DNA from: Ancylobacter lacus | Lineage (GTDB): Bacteria; Pseudomonadota; Alphaproteobacteria; Rhizobiales; Xanthobacteraceae | Length of the DNA: 64,000 bases | Assembly: GCF_018390635.1 (NCBI RefSeq) | Contig: NZ_JAHBGE010000044.1 | Location: forward strand, 62,001 to 126,000 | Direction: 5' to 3' | Part shown: positions 23,536-32,054 of the stretch, one piece after another | How the letters are laid out: every line of letters begins with the position of its first letter | Position numbering within the stretch: position 1 is the stretch's first letter | The notes under the pieces: generated by a model | Databases searched by the model: none | Told to the model about the DNA's origin: nothing | Seen by the model: the letters and a program-made list of their open reading frames with translations, nothing else | Translations under genes and position numbers: made by a program

Positions 23536-24539
23536 GGTGCCGCCTCCGCCCGTATCGGGGCGGCTGGTCGGGCGGCGATCTTCAGGCCCAGCCGGGCGAG
23601 CAGCGCGGCGTCCGCCTCCCGCGCCGGATTGCCGGTCGTGAGCAGGCGGTCGCCGGTGAAGATCGAGTTGGCGCCGGCGAGAAACGCCAGCGCCTGGGCT
23701 TCGTCGCTCAGCCGGTCGCGCCCGGCGGACAGCCGCACCACGCTCGCCGGCATCAGCAGCCGTGCCAGCGCTACCAGCCGCACAAAGGCGATGGCGTCCA
23801 CCGGAACCGCATCCTCCATCACCGGCGTGCCCGGAATCGGGTTCCACAGGTTCAGGGGCACGCTTTCCGGGTGCGGCCGCAGGCGCGCCAGCGTGACCAG
23901 CATCTCGATGCGGTCGGCGGGGGTCTCCCCCATGCCGACAATGCCGCCGCAGCAGACCTTGATGTCGGCGGCACGGACATGGTCGAGCGTCTCGAGCCGA
24001 TCCTGCAGCGTCCGCGTGGTGACGATACGGGGGTAGAAGGCGGGGGAGGTGTCGATGTTGTGGTTGTAGTAGTCCAGCCCGGCTGCGCCGAGCCGTCGGG
24101 CCTGAGACGGCGTGAGCATGCCGAGCGTCGCGCAGCTTTCCAGCCCGAGGGCGCGCACGCCCTCGATCATGGCGCAGACCTGGTCGAGGTCGCGCTCCTT
24201 CGGCCCGCGCCAGGCGGCGCCCATGCAGAAGCGGGTCGCCCCGCCCGCCTTGGCCTGCCTTGCCTCGGCGAGCACCGCTTCCGTGTCCATCAGCTTGCCG
24301 GCGGCGACCCCGGTGCGGTGATGGGCGCTCTGCGAACAGTAGCCGCAATCCTCCGGGCAGCCGCCAGTCTTGATGCTGAGCAGCGTGGCGGCCTCGATCT
24401 CGCCGGGGTCGAAATGACGGCGGTGAACGCTCTGCGCGCGAAAGACCAGCTCCGGCAGGGGCAGGTCATGCAGGACGTGGGCTTCTTCCGCGGTCCAGTC
24501 GTGACGGACGTCGTCCGTGCCAGCAGCGGTGCGGGTCAC
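23532..24539 (-). CDS. bioB: Biotin synthase (BioB)
   Basis: A 335-residue radical-SAM enzyme that inserts sulfur into dethiobiotin to form biotin. The radical-SAM cluster motif is Cys 61-Cys 65-Cys 68 in [13 protein letters not shown]. The second-cluster and substrate residues are present ([50 protein letters not shown]). The GTG start at 24539 overlaps the bioY stop (GTGA). It is the intact centre of a bioY-bioB-(bioD) operon, so it now depends on dethiobiotin from outside or from a bioD elsewhere in the genome. The C-terminus (APIRAEAAP) is a normal, variable tail. Confidence 0.95.
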   Translation of the reverse strand: MTRTAAGTDDVRHDWTAEEAHVLHDLPLPELVFRAQSVHRRHFDPGEIEAATLLSIKTGGCPEDCGYCSQSAHHRTGVAAGKLMDTEAVLAEARQAKAGGATRFCMGAAWRGPKERDLDQVCAMIEGVRALGLESCATLGMLTPSQARRLGAAGLDYYNHNIDTSPAFYPRIVTTRTLQDRLETLDHVRAADIKVCCGGIVGMGETPADRIEMLVTLARLRPHPESVPLNLWNPIPGTPVMEDAVPVDAIAFVRLVALARLLMPASVVRLSAGRDRLSDEAQALAFLAGANSIFTGDRLLTTGNPAREADAALLARLGLKIAARPAAPIRAEAAP

Positions 24540-25102
24540 GAGCCGACCCGCCCGATGAGTCGGTCCGGGACGAAGGCCGCGCCGGCCGCGACCAGGAGGA
24601 TGGTCAGCAGGTCTCCCAGGATGAAGGGGGTGAAGCCGAGCGGGAGGATCTGGTCGGCGGGGATATAGAGGCCGAGCCACGGCAGGCCGAGTCCATAGGT
24701 GACGGCAAGCCCCGCCACCATCGCCCCGATCCTTCCTGCCATGCCGCGGCCGAGGGCCAGCCGGGCCGCCAGCCAGATGCCCAGTAGATAGCCGGCAAGA
24801 TAGCCGCCGGTCGGTCCCACCATGTAAGCAAGGCCGATGCCGCGCTCGGGTGTGCCGGAGAACACCGGGAGGCCGATCGCGCCGGCGCCGAGATAGGCGA
24901 GGAAGGTCAGCGTGGCGAGACGCGGGCCGCAGGCGAGGGCGATGGTCATCACCGCGAGCGTGTGCAGCGTCATCGGGACGGGCCAGAACGGTATGTGGAT
25001 CTTGGCGCACAGGGTTATGAGGGCGACGCCGGCGAGGATGGTGGCGCCCTGGCGGGTAAGGGCGGCGGAGCGGGGGCGGGCGAGGTGGGAGGCGGGGATC
25101 AC
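24536..25102 (-). CDS. bioY: Biotin transporter substrate-binding subunit (BioY)
   Basis: A 188-residue membrane protein with about six helices, the S-component of the ECF biotin transporter family. The family signatures [19 protein letters not shown] and [16 protein letters not shown] are intact. BioY alone or with EcfAT imports biotin. The GTG start at 25102 is preceded by GGAG seven bases away; a longer ATG frame at 25115 is out of this frame and is not used. The promoter (TTGTAG-18-TATAAT) overlaps a BioR-type palindrome just upstream. Confidence 0.92.
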   Translation of the reverse strand: MIPASHLARPRSAALTRQGATILAGVALITLCAKIHIPFWPVPMTLHTLAVMTIALACGPRLATLTFLAYLGAGAIGLPVFSGTPERGIGLAYMVGPTGGYLAGYLLGIWLAARLALGRGMAGRIGAMVAGLAVTYGLGLPWLGLYIPADQILPLGFTPFILGDLLTILLVAAGAAFVPDRLIGRVGS

Positions 25103-25116
25103 GGGTGGACTCCATA

Positions 25117-25146
25117 ATTATAGATAAAATGAGAATCTATCTACAA
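25117..25146 (-). promoter_or_regulatory. bioY promoter overlapping a BioR box
   Basis: The minus strand has TTGTAG, an 18-bp spacer and TATAAT about 15 bp from the bioY start. The palindrome TTATAGATAA (25118-25127), matching the alphaproteobacterial BioR operator (TTATnnATAA type), covers the -10. Biotin-liganded BioR would thus block transcription of bioYB. Confidence 0.8.
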
Positions 25147-26735
25147 TGAATCCACAGAGTGTCGTCCGACGCAAGGTGTCGATCGATAATCGGCCGATGA
25201 TCGCCAAAGCCTCCCGCCGCCTCCCGCCGCCCGGCCTCCCGCGGCCTGCCGCTGTCTCCCGCGGCCTCCCGCCCGGCGCCGCCACCGGGCGCCGGCCTGT
25301 CCACCACACATGCCCTTCGGCGTCGAGGCGGCGCGGTCGATCTGCCCGCGCCGCAGCGCGGCGAGAATGGCGCGGCGGTCGGTGCGCACCTCCCGGTCCG
25401 CCCGTCTGGCGGCGAACAGGAGGCGGGCGCCGGCGGCGTGGAGATCGTCGATCGTCGCCCGCCGCCGCGGCAGGCGTGCCGTGTTTTATAGATAATTTCC
25501 CGTGGCCGGCGCGTCGTTGGCCCCACCTTCAGCGGGGCGGCGGCGGTCTCCGCGCGCGTCGCCCGCCCCGGTGGGTCCGAATCCCGCTGCCGCGCCAGCC
25601 GCCGGCACGGTGCGGTCCGTGCGGTGAGGTGGACGATGAGGCCGATGTCGTTCCCGCGTGGCGGGTGAGACCGACACATCGCTCGCCGGGCTCCGCCCGC
25701 CGCCCGCCGCTCCCGGGCGCCCCCCCGCTCCTCCGGGCGCCGCCCGCCGTGCCTCAGGCCCCCGCACCTGTCGGCCGCCGTCAGTCGGCCGGCCCCCTGT
25801 GCCGCCGGCCCGGCGGAGGGGCTGCCACCCGGCGCCCCGGCCGCGCCGCGGGCCTCGTCGAGAATCCAGGCGATCAGGTCGCGGGCGGGCGGGGAGAGGT
25901 TGCGGCCGGGTTTCAGCCAGTAGCCGCTCTCCCGCCGCGTCAGCGCCGGGCCGACCGCGACCAGCGTGCCGTCCTCGACGGCGCTGTCGATCAGCCCGGC
26001 CCAGCCGAGCGCGATGCCCTGGTCCGCCATCGCCGCCTGCACCACGAGGCCGTAGGTGTTGAGGCTGAGGTCGCTCGGGCTCGGCCCGCGCTCAAGGCCC
26101 ATCACCCCGAACCAGTCGCTCCATCCGAACCAGCGCGGCTCCGGCGTGCTGTCGAGATGCAGCAGCGGCAGCCGGCCGAGCCGTTCGGGATGCGCGCCGA
26201 GCCCGTGCCGGGCGGCGAAGCCGGGGCTGCACACCGGAAAGACCCGCTCCTCGACGAGCTGCACCGCCTCGGGCGGGAAATCGCGCCGGGTGCCGAACAG
26301 CACCGCCACGTCCTCCGCCTCGTCCATGCCCGGGTCCGCCGCCGCCGAGGCGATGATGTGCACATCCGTTTCCGGGCGCACCAGCCGGAACCGGGCGACG
26401 CGCGGCATCATCCAGAACGAGGCGAAGCCGTAATCGGTGAACAGCCGGACGACCGGCCGCCGGCTCATGCGGCGCAGGCTGCGGGTGGCGGCGTCGATCT
26501 CGGCCACCGCGGCCACGGCGGCGCGGTGCAGCACCTCGCCGGCCGGCGACAGCGTGCTGCCGCGAGGGCCGCGTGCCAGCAGCGCCGTGCCGAGCTGCTG
26601 CTCGAGCTGCCGCATGGTGTAGCTCACCGCCGGCTGCGACAGCCCCAGCTCATGGGCCGCGGCGGTGAGGCTGCCGAGCCGGCCGACCGCCTCGAACACG
26701 CGCACCGGACCGAGGTCGAGCGGGCGGTCAGCCAT
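25137..26735 (-). CDS. LysR regulator of choline-sulfate use, with an abnormal C-terminal read-through
   Basis: The first 300 or so residues are a normal LysR regulator: helix-turn-helix GSLTAAAHELGLSQPAVSYTMRQLE (21-45) and effector domain ending near RDLIAWILDEARG (residue 297). It resembles the regulators found beside betC. It is divergent from choX-betC across 152 bp. The reading frame then continues for about 230 more residues of low-complexity, Arg/Ala/Gly/Pro-rich sequence without a family match, so the original stop was probably lost. The likely functional end is near 25835. Whether the tail is translated cannot be judged from sequence alone. Confidence 0.72.
   Translation of the reverse strand: MADRPLDLGPVRVFEAVGRLGSLTAAAHELGLSQPAVSYTMRQLEQQLGTALLARGPRGSTLSPAGEVLHRAAVAAVAEIDAATRSLRRMSRRPVVRLFTDYGFASFWMMPRVARFRLVRPETDVHIIASAAADPGMDEAEDVAVLFGTRRDFPPEAVQLVEERVFPVCSPGFAARHGLGAHPERLGRLPLLHLDSTPEPRWFGWSDWFGVMGLERGPSPSDLSLNTYGLVVQAAMADQGIALGWAGLIDSAVEDGTLVAVGPALTRRESGYWLKPGRNLSPPARDLIAWILDEARGAAGAPGGSPSAGPAAQGAGRLTAADRCGGLRHGGRRPEERGGARERRAAGGARRAMCRSHPPRGNDIGLIVHLTARTAPCRRLARQRDSDPPGRATRAETAAAPLKVGPTTRRPREIIYKTRHACRGGGRRSTISTPPAPASCSPPDGRTGRCAPTAAPFSPRCGAGRSTAPPRRRRACVVDRPAPGGGAGREAAGDSGRPREAGRREAAGGFGDHRPIIDRHLASDDTLWIHCR
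25207..25275. repeat. Degenerate CCTCCCGC/GGC short tandem repeats
   Basis: The segment repeats CTCCCGCCG-, CTCCCGCGG- and similar 8-12 base units at least six times. It is a low-complexity expansion, a plausible slippage site that could have caused the frame loss in the adjacent LysR tail. Confidence 0.55.
25486..25495. promoter_or_regulatory. Second BioR box (TTATAGATAA)
   Basis: Identical in 10 of 10 bases to the box in front of bioY, about 360 bp away, but no intact biotin gene follows it on either strand. It is either the relic of a lost BioR-regulated gene or an auxiliary site. Confidence 0.6.
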
Positions 26736-26887
26736 CGAATTTCCTTAGGGCTAACATCGAAAACGAACGGCTTCACAGCTATCGGCATTTAACGGTCTGA
26801 TGACACCCAGATCAAGGCGGGTTCAGACCCCGAACAGGGGCGCCCCGCCTGGCGATCACGGCCTCGCCATCTTTCCAGGGGTAGACC

Positions 26888-27829
26888 ATGAACCGCATCC
26901 TCAGGGCCGCCTCGGCCCTCGCCCTCCTCCTCGCCGCCGGCGCCGCCGCCGCGGCCGACGCGCCCGCCTGCAAGACCATCCGCATGTCGGATCCCGGCTG
27001 GACCGACATCACCTCCACCAATGCCATTGCCGGAGTCCTGCTCGAGGGCCTCGGCTACCAGCAGGACGTGAAGACCCTGTCGGTGCCGATCGGCTACGAA
27101 TCGATGAAGAACGGCAATATCGACGTCTTCCTCGGCAACTGGATGCCGGCGCAGCAGAAGTTCATCGACGCGCTGAACGCGGCGAAGGCGGTGGAGGTGC
27201 TGGGCACCAATCTCTCCGGCGCCAAGTTCACCCTGGCGGTACCGAACTATGTCGCCGAGGCCGGGGTGAAGGACTTCAAGGACCTTGCCGCCAACGCCGA
27301 CAAGTTCGACCGGCAGATCTACGGCATCGAGCCCGGCGCGCCGGCCAATGCCAACATCCAGAAGATGATCGACGCCGACGACTTCCACCTCACGGGCTGG
27401 AAGGTCGTCGAATCCGGCGAGCAGGCCATGCTGGCGCAGGTGAAGCGCGCCCAGAACGGCAAGGGCTGGATCGTCTTCCTCGCCTGGGCGCCGCACCCGA
27501 TGAACGAGACCTTCGCCATCACCTATCTCTCCGGTGGCGACACCTATTTCGGCCCGAACTATGGTGGCGCCGACGTGCGCACCCTCGCGCGCGCCGGCTG
27601 GTCCGCCGACTGCCCCAACGCCGCGACCCTGTTCCGCAACCTCGTTTTCAGCCTGCCGATGGAAAACGCGATGATGGGCAAGATCCTCGATGAGGGGCAG
27701 GAGCCCAAGGCCGCCGCGCGGGCCTGGCTGAAGGCCAACCCCGACGCGCTCGACGGCTGGCTCGCCGGCGTCTCGACGCTCGACGGCAAGCCCGGCCTTC
27801 CCGCCGTCAAGGCCGCGCTCGGCCTGTGA
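26888..27829 (+). CDS. choX: Choline ABC transporter substrate-binding protein (ChoX)
   Basis: A 313-residue periplasmic binding protein of the OpuAC/ChoX family. It has a signal peptide (RILRAASALALLLAAGAAAA), and the mature domain starts CKTIRMSDPGWTDITSTNAIAG. The quaternary-amine-binding residues of the family (Trp/Tyr clusters such as FLGNWMPAQ, FLAWAPHPMN, YFGPNYGG) are present. It delivers choline to an ABC permease. Here it is followed by betC, so it may take up choline or choline sulfate, but no permease or ATPase gene (choW, choV) is adjacent. It is divergent from the LysR regulator. Confidence 0.9.
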   Translation: MNRILRAASALALLLAAGAAAAADAPACKTIRMSDPGWTDITSTNAIAGVLLEGLGYQQDVKTLSVPIGYESMKNGNIDVFLGNWMPAQQKFIDALNAAKAVEVLGTNLSGAKFTLAVPNYVAEAGVKDFKDLAANADKFDRQIYGIEPGAPANANIQKMIDADDFHLTGWKVVESGEQAMLAQVKRAQNGKGWIVFLAWAPHPMNETFAITYLSGGDTYFGPNYGGADVRTLARAGWSADCPNAATLFRNLVFSLPMENAMMGKILDEGQEPKAAARAWLKANPDALDGWLAGVSTLDGKPGLPAVKAALGL

Positions 27830-27891
27830 TCCCGTCGGACGGCGCCGGGCGCGGGTCGCGCGGCGCCGTCGACACATCTGCGGACTCCATC

Positions 27892-29406
27892 ATGACGCGC
27901 CCCAACATCCTCATCCTCATGGCCGATCAGCTCAACGGGACGCTGTTTCCCGACGGGCCGGCGGATTTTCTCAGGGCGCCGCATCTGGCGGCGCTGGCCG
28001 GGCGTTCGGCGCGCTTTGCCCATGCCTATACGGCGAGCCCGCTCTGCGCGCCGGGGCGCGCCTCCTTCATGTCGGGGCAACTGCCGAGCCGCACCCGCGT
28101 CTACGACAACGCCGCCGAGTTCACCTCCGACATCCCGACCTTCGCCCATCACCTGCGCCGCGCGGGCTACCACACCACGCTGTCCGGCAAGATGCATTTC
28201 GTCGGCCCGGACCAGCTCCACGGCTTCGAGGAGCGGCTGACGACCGACATCTATCCCGCCGATTTCGGCTGGACGCCGGATTACACCCGGCCGGGCGAGC
28301 GGATCGACTGGTGGTACCACAACCTCGGCTCGGTGACCGGGGCGGGCGTGGCGGAGATCACCAACCAGCTCGAATATGACGACGAGGTCGCCTATCACGC
28401 CGGGCGCAAGCTCTATGATCTCGCGCGCGGGCAGGATGCCCGGCCCTGGTGCCTGACGGTGAGCTTCACCCACCCGCACGATCCCTATGTCGCCCGCCGG
28501 CGCTTCTGGGACCTGTACGAGGACTGTCCCGCCCTCGATCCCGCGGTCGCTCCCATCCCGTTCGACCGGCAGGACCCGCATTCGCAGCGCCTCATGCTGG
28601 CGAGCGACCACGCCGCCAGCGCGGTCACGCCGGAGGATGTGCGGCGCTCGCGCCGGGCCTATTTCGCCAACATCTCCTATGTCGACGAGAAGATCGGCGA
28701 ACTGCTCGACATTCTCGACCGCTGCGCAATGGCGGAGAACACCATCGTCGTCTTCGTCTCCGACCATGGCGACATGCTCGGCGAGCGCGGGCTGTGGTTC
28801 AAGATGAACTTCTTCGAGGGCTCGGCACGGGTGCCGCTGATGATCGCCGCGCCCGGCCTGCCGGCGGGGCGGGTGGACCGCCCCGTCTCGACCCTCGACG
28901 TGCTGCCGACGCTGGCCGAGCTGGTCGGGCTCGACCTCGGCGGGGTGCTGCCCTGGACCGATGGCGAGAGCCTCGTGGGCCTCGCCCGCGCCGAGGGAAC
29001 CCGTGGCCCGGTGCCGATGGAATACGCCGCCGAGGGCTCGCAGGCGCCTCTCGTCGCCCTGCGTGACGGGCCGTGGAAGCTGGTGCTGTGCGATCTCGAC
29101 CCACCCATCCTCACCCATCTCGACGACGACCCGCAGGAGCGGGTGAACCGCGCCGGCGACCCCGCCTGCGCCGAGGCGCTGGCGCGCCTCACGGCGCAGA
29201 TGCGGGCGCGCTGGGACCTCGCCCGCTTCGCCGCCGAGGTGCGGGCGAGCCAGGCCCGGCGCCACGTCGTCTACGCCGCGCTGCGCAACGGGGCCTATTA
29301 TCCCTGGGACTTCCAGCCGCTGCAGAAGGCCTCCGAGCGCTATATGCGCAACCACATGGACCTCAACGTGCTGGAGGAGGCCCAGCGTTTTCCGCGCGGG
29401 GAGTGA
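27892..29406 (+). CDS. betC: Choline-sulfatase (BetC)
   Basis: A 504-residue type I sulfatase that hydrolyses choline-O-sulfate to choline and sulfate. The formylglycine site is Cys 52 in LCAPGRASFMSG (CxPxR, so modified from cysteine). Metal-site residues include Asp 12 (ILMADQLNG) and FVSDHGDMLGERGLWFK. The C-terminal tail NHMDLNVLEEAQRFPRGE is typical of BetC. The ATG at 27892 is where homology starts; the earlier in-frame start overlaps choX. Choline produced would go to glycine betaine (BetA, BetB), which are not in the window. Confidence 0.94.
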   Translation: MTRPNILILMADQLNGTLFPDGPADFLRAPHLAALAGRSARFAHAYTASPLCAPGRASFMSGQLPSRTRVYDNAAEFTSDIPTFAHHLRRAGYHTTLSGKMHFVGPDQLHGFEERLTTDIYPADFGWTPDYTRPGERIDWWYHNLGSVTGAGVAEITNQLEYDDEVAYHAGRKLYDLARGQDARPWCLTVSFTHPHDPYVARRRFWDLYEDCPALDPAVAPIPFDRQDPHSQRLMLASDHAASAVTPEDVRRSRRAYFANISYVDEKIGELLDILDRCAMAENTIVVFVSDHGDMLGERGLWFKMNFFEGSARVPLMIAAPGLPAGRVDRPVSTLDVLPTLAELVGLDLGGVLPWTDGESLVGLARAEGTRGPVPMEYAAEGSQAPLVALRDGPWKLVLCDLDPPILTHLDDDPQERVNRAGDPACAEALARLTAQMRARWDLARFAAEVRASQARRHVVYAALRNGAYYPWDFQPLQKASERYMRNHMDLNVLEEAQRFPRGE

Positions 29407-29407
29407 A

Positions 29408-29433
29408 GCGGGCGAAAGCCGGGCGGCGCCCGC
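29408..29433. terminator. Hairpin between convergent betC and the FGGY kinase gene
   Basis: GCGGGCG and CGCCCGC form a 7-bp stem with a 12-base loop in the 33-bp gap between the two convergent stops. No T-run is seen, so the terminating power is uncertain. Confidence 0.35.
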
Positions 29434-29439
29434 CGCCGC

Positions 29440-30828
29440 TCACTCGCGCCAGGACAGGCTCTTGCCGAGGGCGGCCTCGAACCGCCGCCGGTCCGCCGCC
29501 GTGACCGAGCCATCGGGCCCGAAAACGCGGGCGGGGGTGCGGGCGAAGCCGACATCCACGCCGCACAGCGCCGCGAGGCCGAGCGCCGTCATCTCGTGCG
29601 AGCCGGGCACATGGATCGCCCGCCCGCTCGCCGCCGCCAGGAACCGGCCGAAATACCGGCTCTGCGACAGCCCGCCATCAATGGAGAGCCGGTCGATCGG
29701 GCCGATGCCGGCGGCGGCCTCGATCAGCCCGACGGTGAGCAGGGCGATGCCTTCCAGCACCGCGCGCGCCATGTCCAGCCGCCCGGTCGCGGCGTCCATG
29801 CCGATGAAGAGCGGCGCCGCCCGCCGGTCCCAGTGCGGGGCGGCGAGCCCCGAGAGCGCCGGCACGAAGACGAGGCCGCGGGACAGCGCGCTCGGGCCGT
29901 CGAAGTGGTCGAGCTCGGCGGGGTCGGCGAACAGGCCGATCCGGCGCGCCCATTCGAGCGCGGCACCGGCGTCGTAGACCCCGCCCTCGACGGCGAAGAC
30001 GGGTGCCTCTCCCCGCCGGTGCCAGGCGATGGTCGGCAGCAGGCCGGCACCGGACGGGCGCCGCGTTCCGGTGACCGCGAGCAGAAAGGCGCCGGTGCCG
30101 AAGGTGATCTTGGCCTCGCCCCGGCGCTGGCAGCCATGGCCGTAAAGCGCCGCCTGCTGGTCGACGATGGAGACGCGGATGGGCACGCCGTCGAGCGCGC
30201 CGAAGCCCGCATCCACAGGGGCGATCTCCGGCAGGGCGGCGGCCGGCACCCGGTGCAGCGCGCACAGCTCCGCGCTCCACTCTCCGCTGTCGAGGTCCAG
30301 CAGGCCGGTGCGCGAGGCGGTGGCGCGGTCGGTGCGGAACACCCCGGCGAGCCGGTCGAGAAAGAAGGCGTCGGTGGTGCCGAGCCGGAGTCGGCCCCGG
30401 GCGCGCGCGGCGGCGACCGCCGGCACGTTGTCGAGCAGCCAGCCGAGCTTGCTGGCGGAGAAATAGGCGTCGAGCGGCAGCCCGCTGATCGCGCGGGAGC
30501 GGGCCTCAGCCGCCTCGCCGAGCCCGGCCAGCGCGGCGGCGGTGCGGGAGTCCTGCCACACGATGACCGGCGACAGCGCCTCGCCGGTGAGGGCGTCCCA
30601 GGCGAGGCAGCTTTCGCCCTGATTGGCGAGGGCGATGGCGTCCACCGGGCCCGCCGCGTCCAGCACGGCGCGGATGTTGCCCAGCAGCTCCTCCGGGTCG
30701 TGCTCGACCCGGCCCGGCGCCGGGTGGTGCTGGGCGTGGAGCCGGCTGCCCGCGCGCCGCGCGCCGTCTTCGTCGACGACGAGGCAGCGGGTGGAGGTGG
30801 TGCCCTGGTCGATCGCGGCGACGCGCAT
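29440..30828 (-). CDS. FGGY-family carbohydrate kinase, glycerol kinase-like
   Basis: A 462-residue kinase, slightly shorter than typical GlpK (about 500). The phosphate-binding start MRVAAIDQGTTSTRCLVVDEDG and the FGGY domains (ITFGTGAFLLAVTG, then SIDGGLSQSRYFGRFLAAASG) are clear. Glycerol kinase makes glycerol 3-phosphate from glycerol and ATP. It shares a tight operon with two FAD oxidoreductases, one of glycerol-3-phosphate-dehydrogenase type, which supports glycerol or a related polyol as substrate. Its ATG overlaps the preceding stop by one base. No glycerol facilitator gene is present; a TRAP transporter lies upstream instead. Confidence 0.82.
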   Translation of the reverse strand: MRVAAIDQGTTSTRCLVVDEDGARRAGSRLHAQHHPAPGRVEHDPEELLGNIRAVLDAAGPVDAIALANQGESCLAWDALTGEALSPVIVWQDSRTAAALAGLGEAAEARSRAISGLPLDAYFSASKLGWLLDNVPAVAAARARGRLRLGTTDAFFLDRLAGVFRTDRATASRTGLLDLDSGEWSAELCALHRVPAAALPEIAPVDAGFGALDGVPIRVSIVDQQAALYGHGCQRRGEAKITFGTGAFLLAVTGTRRPSGAGLLPTIAWHRRGEAPVFAVEGGVYDAGAALEWARRIGLFADPAELDHFDGPSALSRGLVFVPALSGLAAPHWDRRAAPLFIGMDAATGRLDMARAVLEGIALLTVGLIEAAAGIGPIDRLSIDGGLSQSRYFGRFLAAASGRAIHVPGSHEMTALGLAALCGVDVGFARTPARVFGPDGSVTAADRRRFEAALGKSLSWRE

Positions 30829-32054
30829 CACGGGTGCTCGCGAAAACGGAAATGCACGGTGGCCGCGTTCGCCGCCGCGGGCGGGATCGGCACCAGCACC
30901 CGGCGCTCCGGCAGCCAGCTCCGTTCGGCCGCCCAGACCTCGCGGCCGTCGATCTCCAGCGACAGCCACCCCCGCGCGCGGCGGGCGAAGCGGAGCTGGA
31001 AATGGCGGAAGGCCGGCGGCTCGTCGCTGCCCGGCGTCAGCAGGCCCGGCACCACCAGCTTGATCGGCGGCTCGCAGGTGACGGCCCGCGGTGCGCCGGA
31101 CTCGACCACGCGGGCGAGGTCCGCGGCGACGGCGCGACCCACCGCCCGGCCCTCCCGAAACGCCCAGCCCCCGGTCTCGATCGCCCTCAGCACATTGCCG
31201 CCGGCGAAGACGCGCGGGTTTCGGGTGCGGCCGTGCTGGTCGATCGCCGGCCCTTCGCTGCCGGCATCCAGCGCCACCCCGGATTGCCGGGCGAGGCTCG
31301 CCTCGGGAACGAAACGCCCGGTCAGCAGCACGCCGTCGCAGTCGAGCGTCTCGATGGCACCGTCGGCCCGGCGGAAGGTGACCGCTTCCACCCGCCCCGC
31401 GCCGCGCAGGTCGAGTAGGTCGACCCCGGCGTGAAACGGCACGCCGGCAAGGGCGGGAAACCAGCGGAACGGCGCGGGTGCCAGCGCGTGGCGCTCGGTC
31501 TCCAGCATCGCGACCGGGCGCGCGCCATGGGTGAGGCAGGTGAGCACGGCGGACTGGCTGACCAGCTCCGACCCCACGACCACCGGGCGCCGGAACGGCA
31601 TGAGCCGGTGAAAGGCGAGGCCGGCCTGCAGCGTGCCGGTGGTGACCACGCCGACCGGCCGGTCGCCGGGCAATAGCCGCGCCGAGCGCGGCATCTCCCG
31701 CGCCCCGGTGGCGAGCAGCAGGCGGCGGGCCGCCAGGGTCTCGACGCCGGTGGGCGTCGTCACGGTGAGCCGGCAGGCCGCATCGAACGTCACCACCGAG
31801 CAGCCGGTGCGCACGTCGACCCCGGCGCGCCGCGCCTCGGCGTCGAGCCGCTGGCCATAGGCGGCCCCGACATAGACGCGGCCGAACTCCCGCATGCCGA
31901 AGGGCGAGTGGCCGCAATGCCGGGTGGCGCCGCCGAGGCTCGCCTCCCGCTCGAGAAGAACGACGCGCCCTATGCCGAGCCGGCGCAGCTCGACCGCCGC
32001 CGCCACCCCTGCCGGCCCGCCGCCGACCACGACGACATCGACGATGCCGCTCAC
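30828..32054 (-). CDS. FAD/NAD(P)-binding pyridine-nucleotide-disulfide-type oxidoreductase
   Basis: A 408-residue flavoprotein. Start: VDVVVVGGGPAGVAAAVELRRLGIGRVVLLERE (FAD site). Second dinucleotide region: RRLLLATGARE, then VVVGSELVSQSAVLTCL. C-terminal FAD site: PRVFAGGNVLRAIETGGWAFREGRAVGRAV. The GTG start overlaps the stop of the upstream gene (GTGA). Proteins of this type sit between a GlpA-like dehydrogenase and a kinase in several alphaproteobacteria and may act as a partner subunit, like the alpha subunit of hydrogen-cyanide synthase or opine/proline dehydrogenases. The reaction is not established. Confidence 0.78.
   Translation of the reverse strand: MSGIVDVVVVGGGPAGVAAAVELRRLGIGRVVLLEREASLGGATRHCGHSPFGMREFGRVYVGAAYGQRLDAEARRAGVDVRTGCSVVTFDAACRLTVTTPTGVETLAARRLLLATGAREMPRSARLLPGDRPVGVVTTGTLQAGLAFHRLMPFRRPVVVGSELVSQSAVLTCLTHGARPVAMLETERHALAPAPFRWFPALAGVPFHAGVDLLDLRGAGRVEAVTFRRADGAIETLDCDGVLLTGRFVPEASLARQSGVALDAGSEGPAIDQHGRTRNPRVFAGGNVLRAIETGGWAFREGRAVGRAVAADLARVVESGAPRAVTCEPPIKLVVPGLLTPGSDEPPAFRHFQLRFARRARGWLSLEIDGREVWAAERSWLPERRVLVPIPPAAANAATVHFRFREHP

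Larger units (their letters stand above)
25137..25835. other. Low-complexity, possibly decayed region between bioY and the LysR core
   Basis: About 700 bp without a recognisable gene apart from the LysR tail frame. It holds CCTCCCGC-type short repeats at 25207-25275, strong GC bias and an isolated BioR box at 25486-25495. On the minus strand a short peptide-like stretch (LHAAGARLLFAARRADREVRTDRRAILAAL) starts near 25460; I do not recognise it. The region may be remains of a lost biotin-linked gene. Confidence 0.5.

Noticed and set aside
23532-25115. A 527-residue frame covering bioB and the bioY region
   Set aside because: Only the last 335 codons are BioB; the first part is bioY in the wrong frame. 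BioB starts at 24539.
25207-25275. CRISPR-like or structured repeat array
   Set aside because: Units are short (8-12 bases), variable and have no spacers; it is simple low-complexity sequence.
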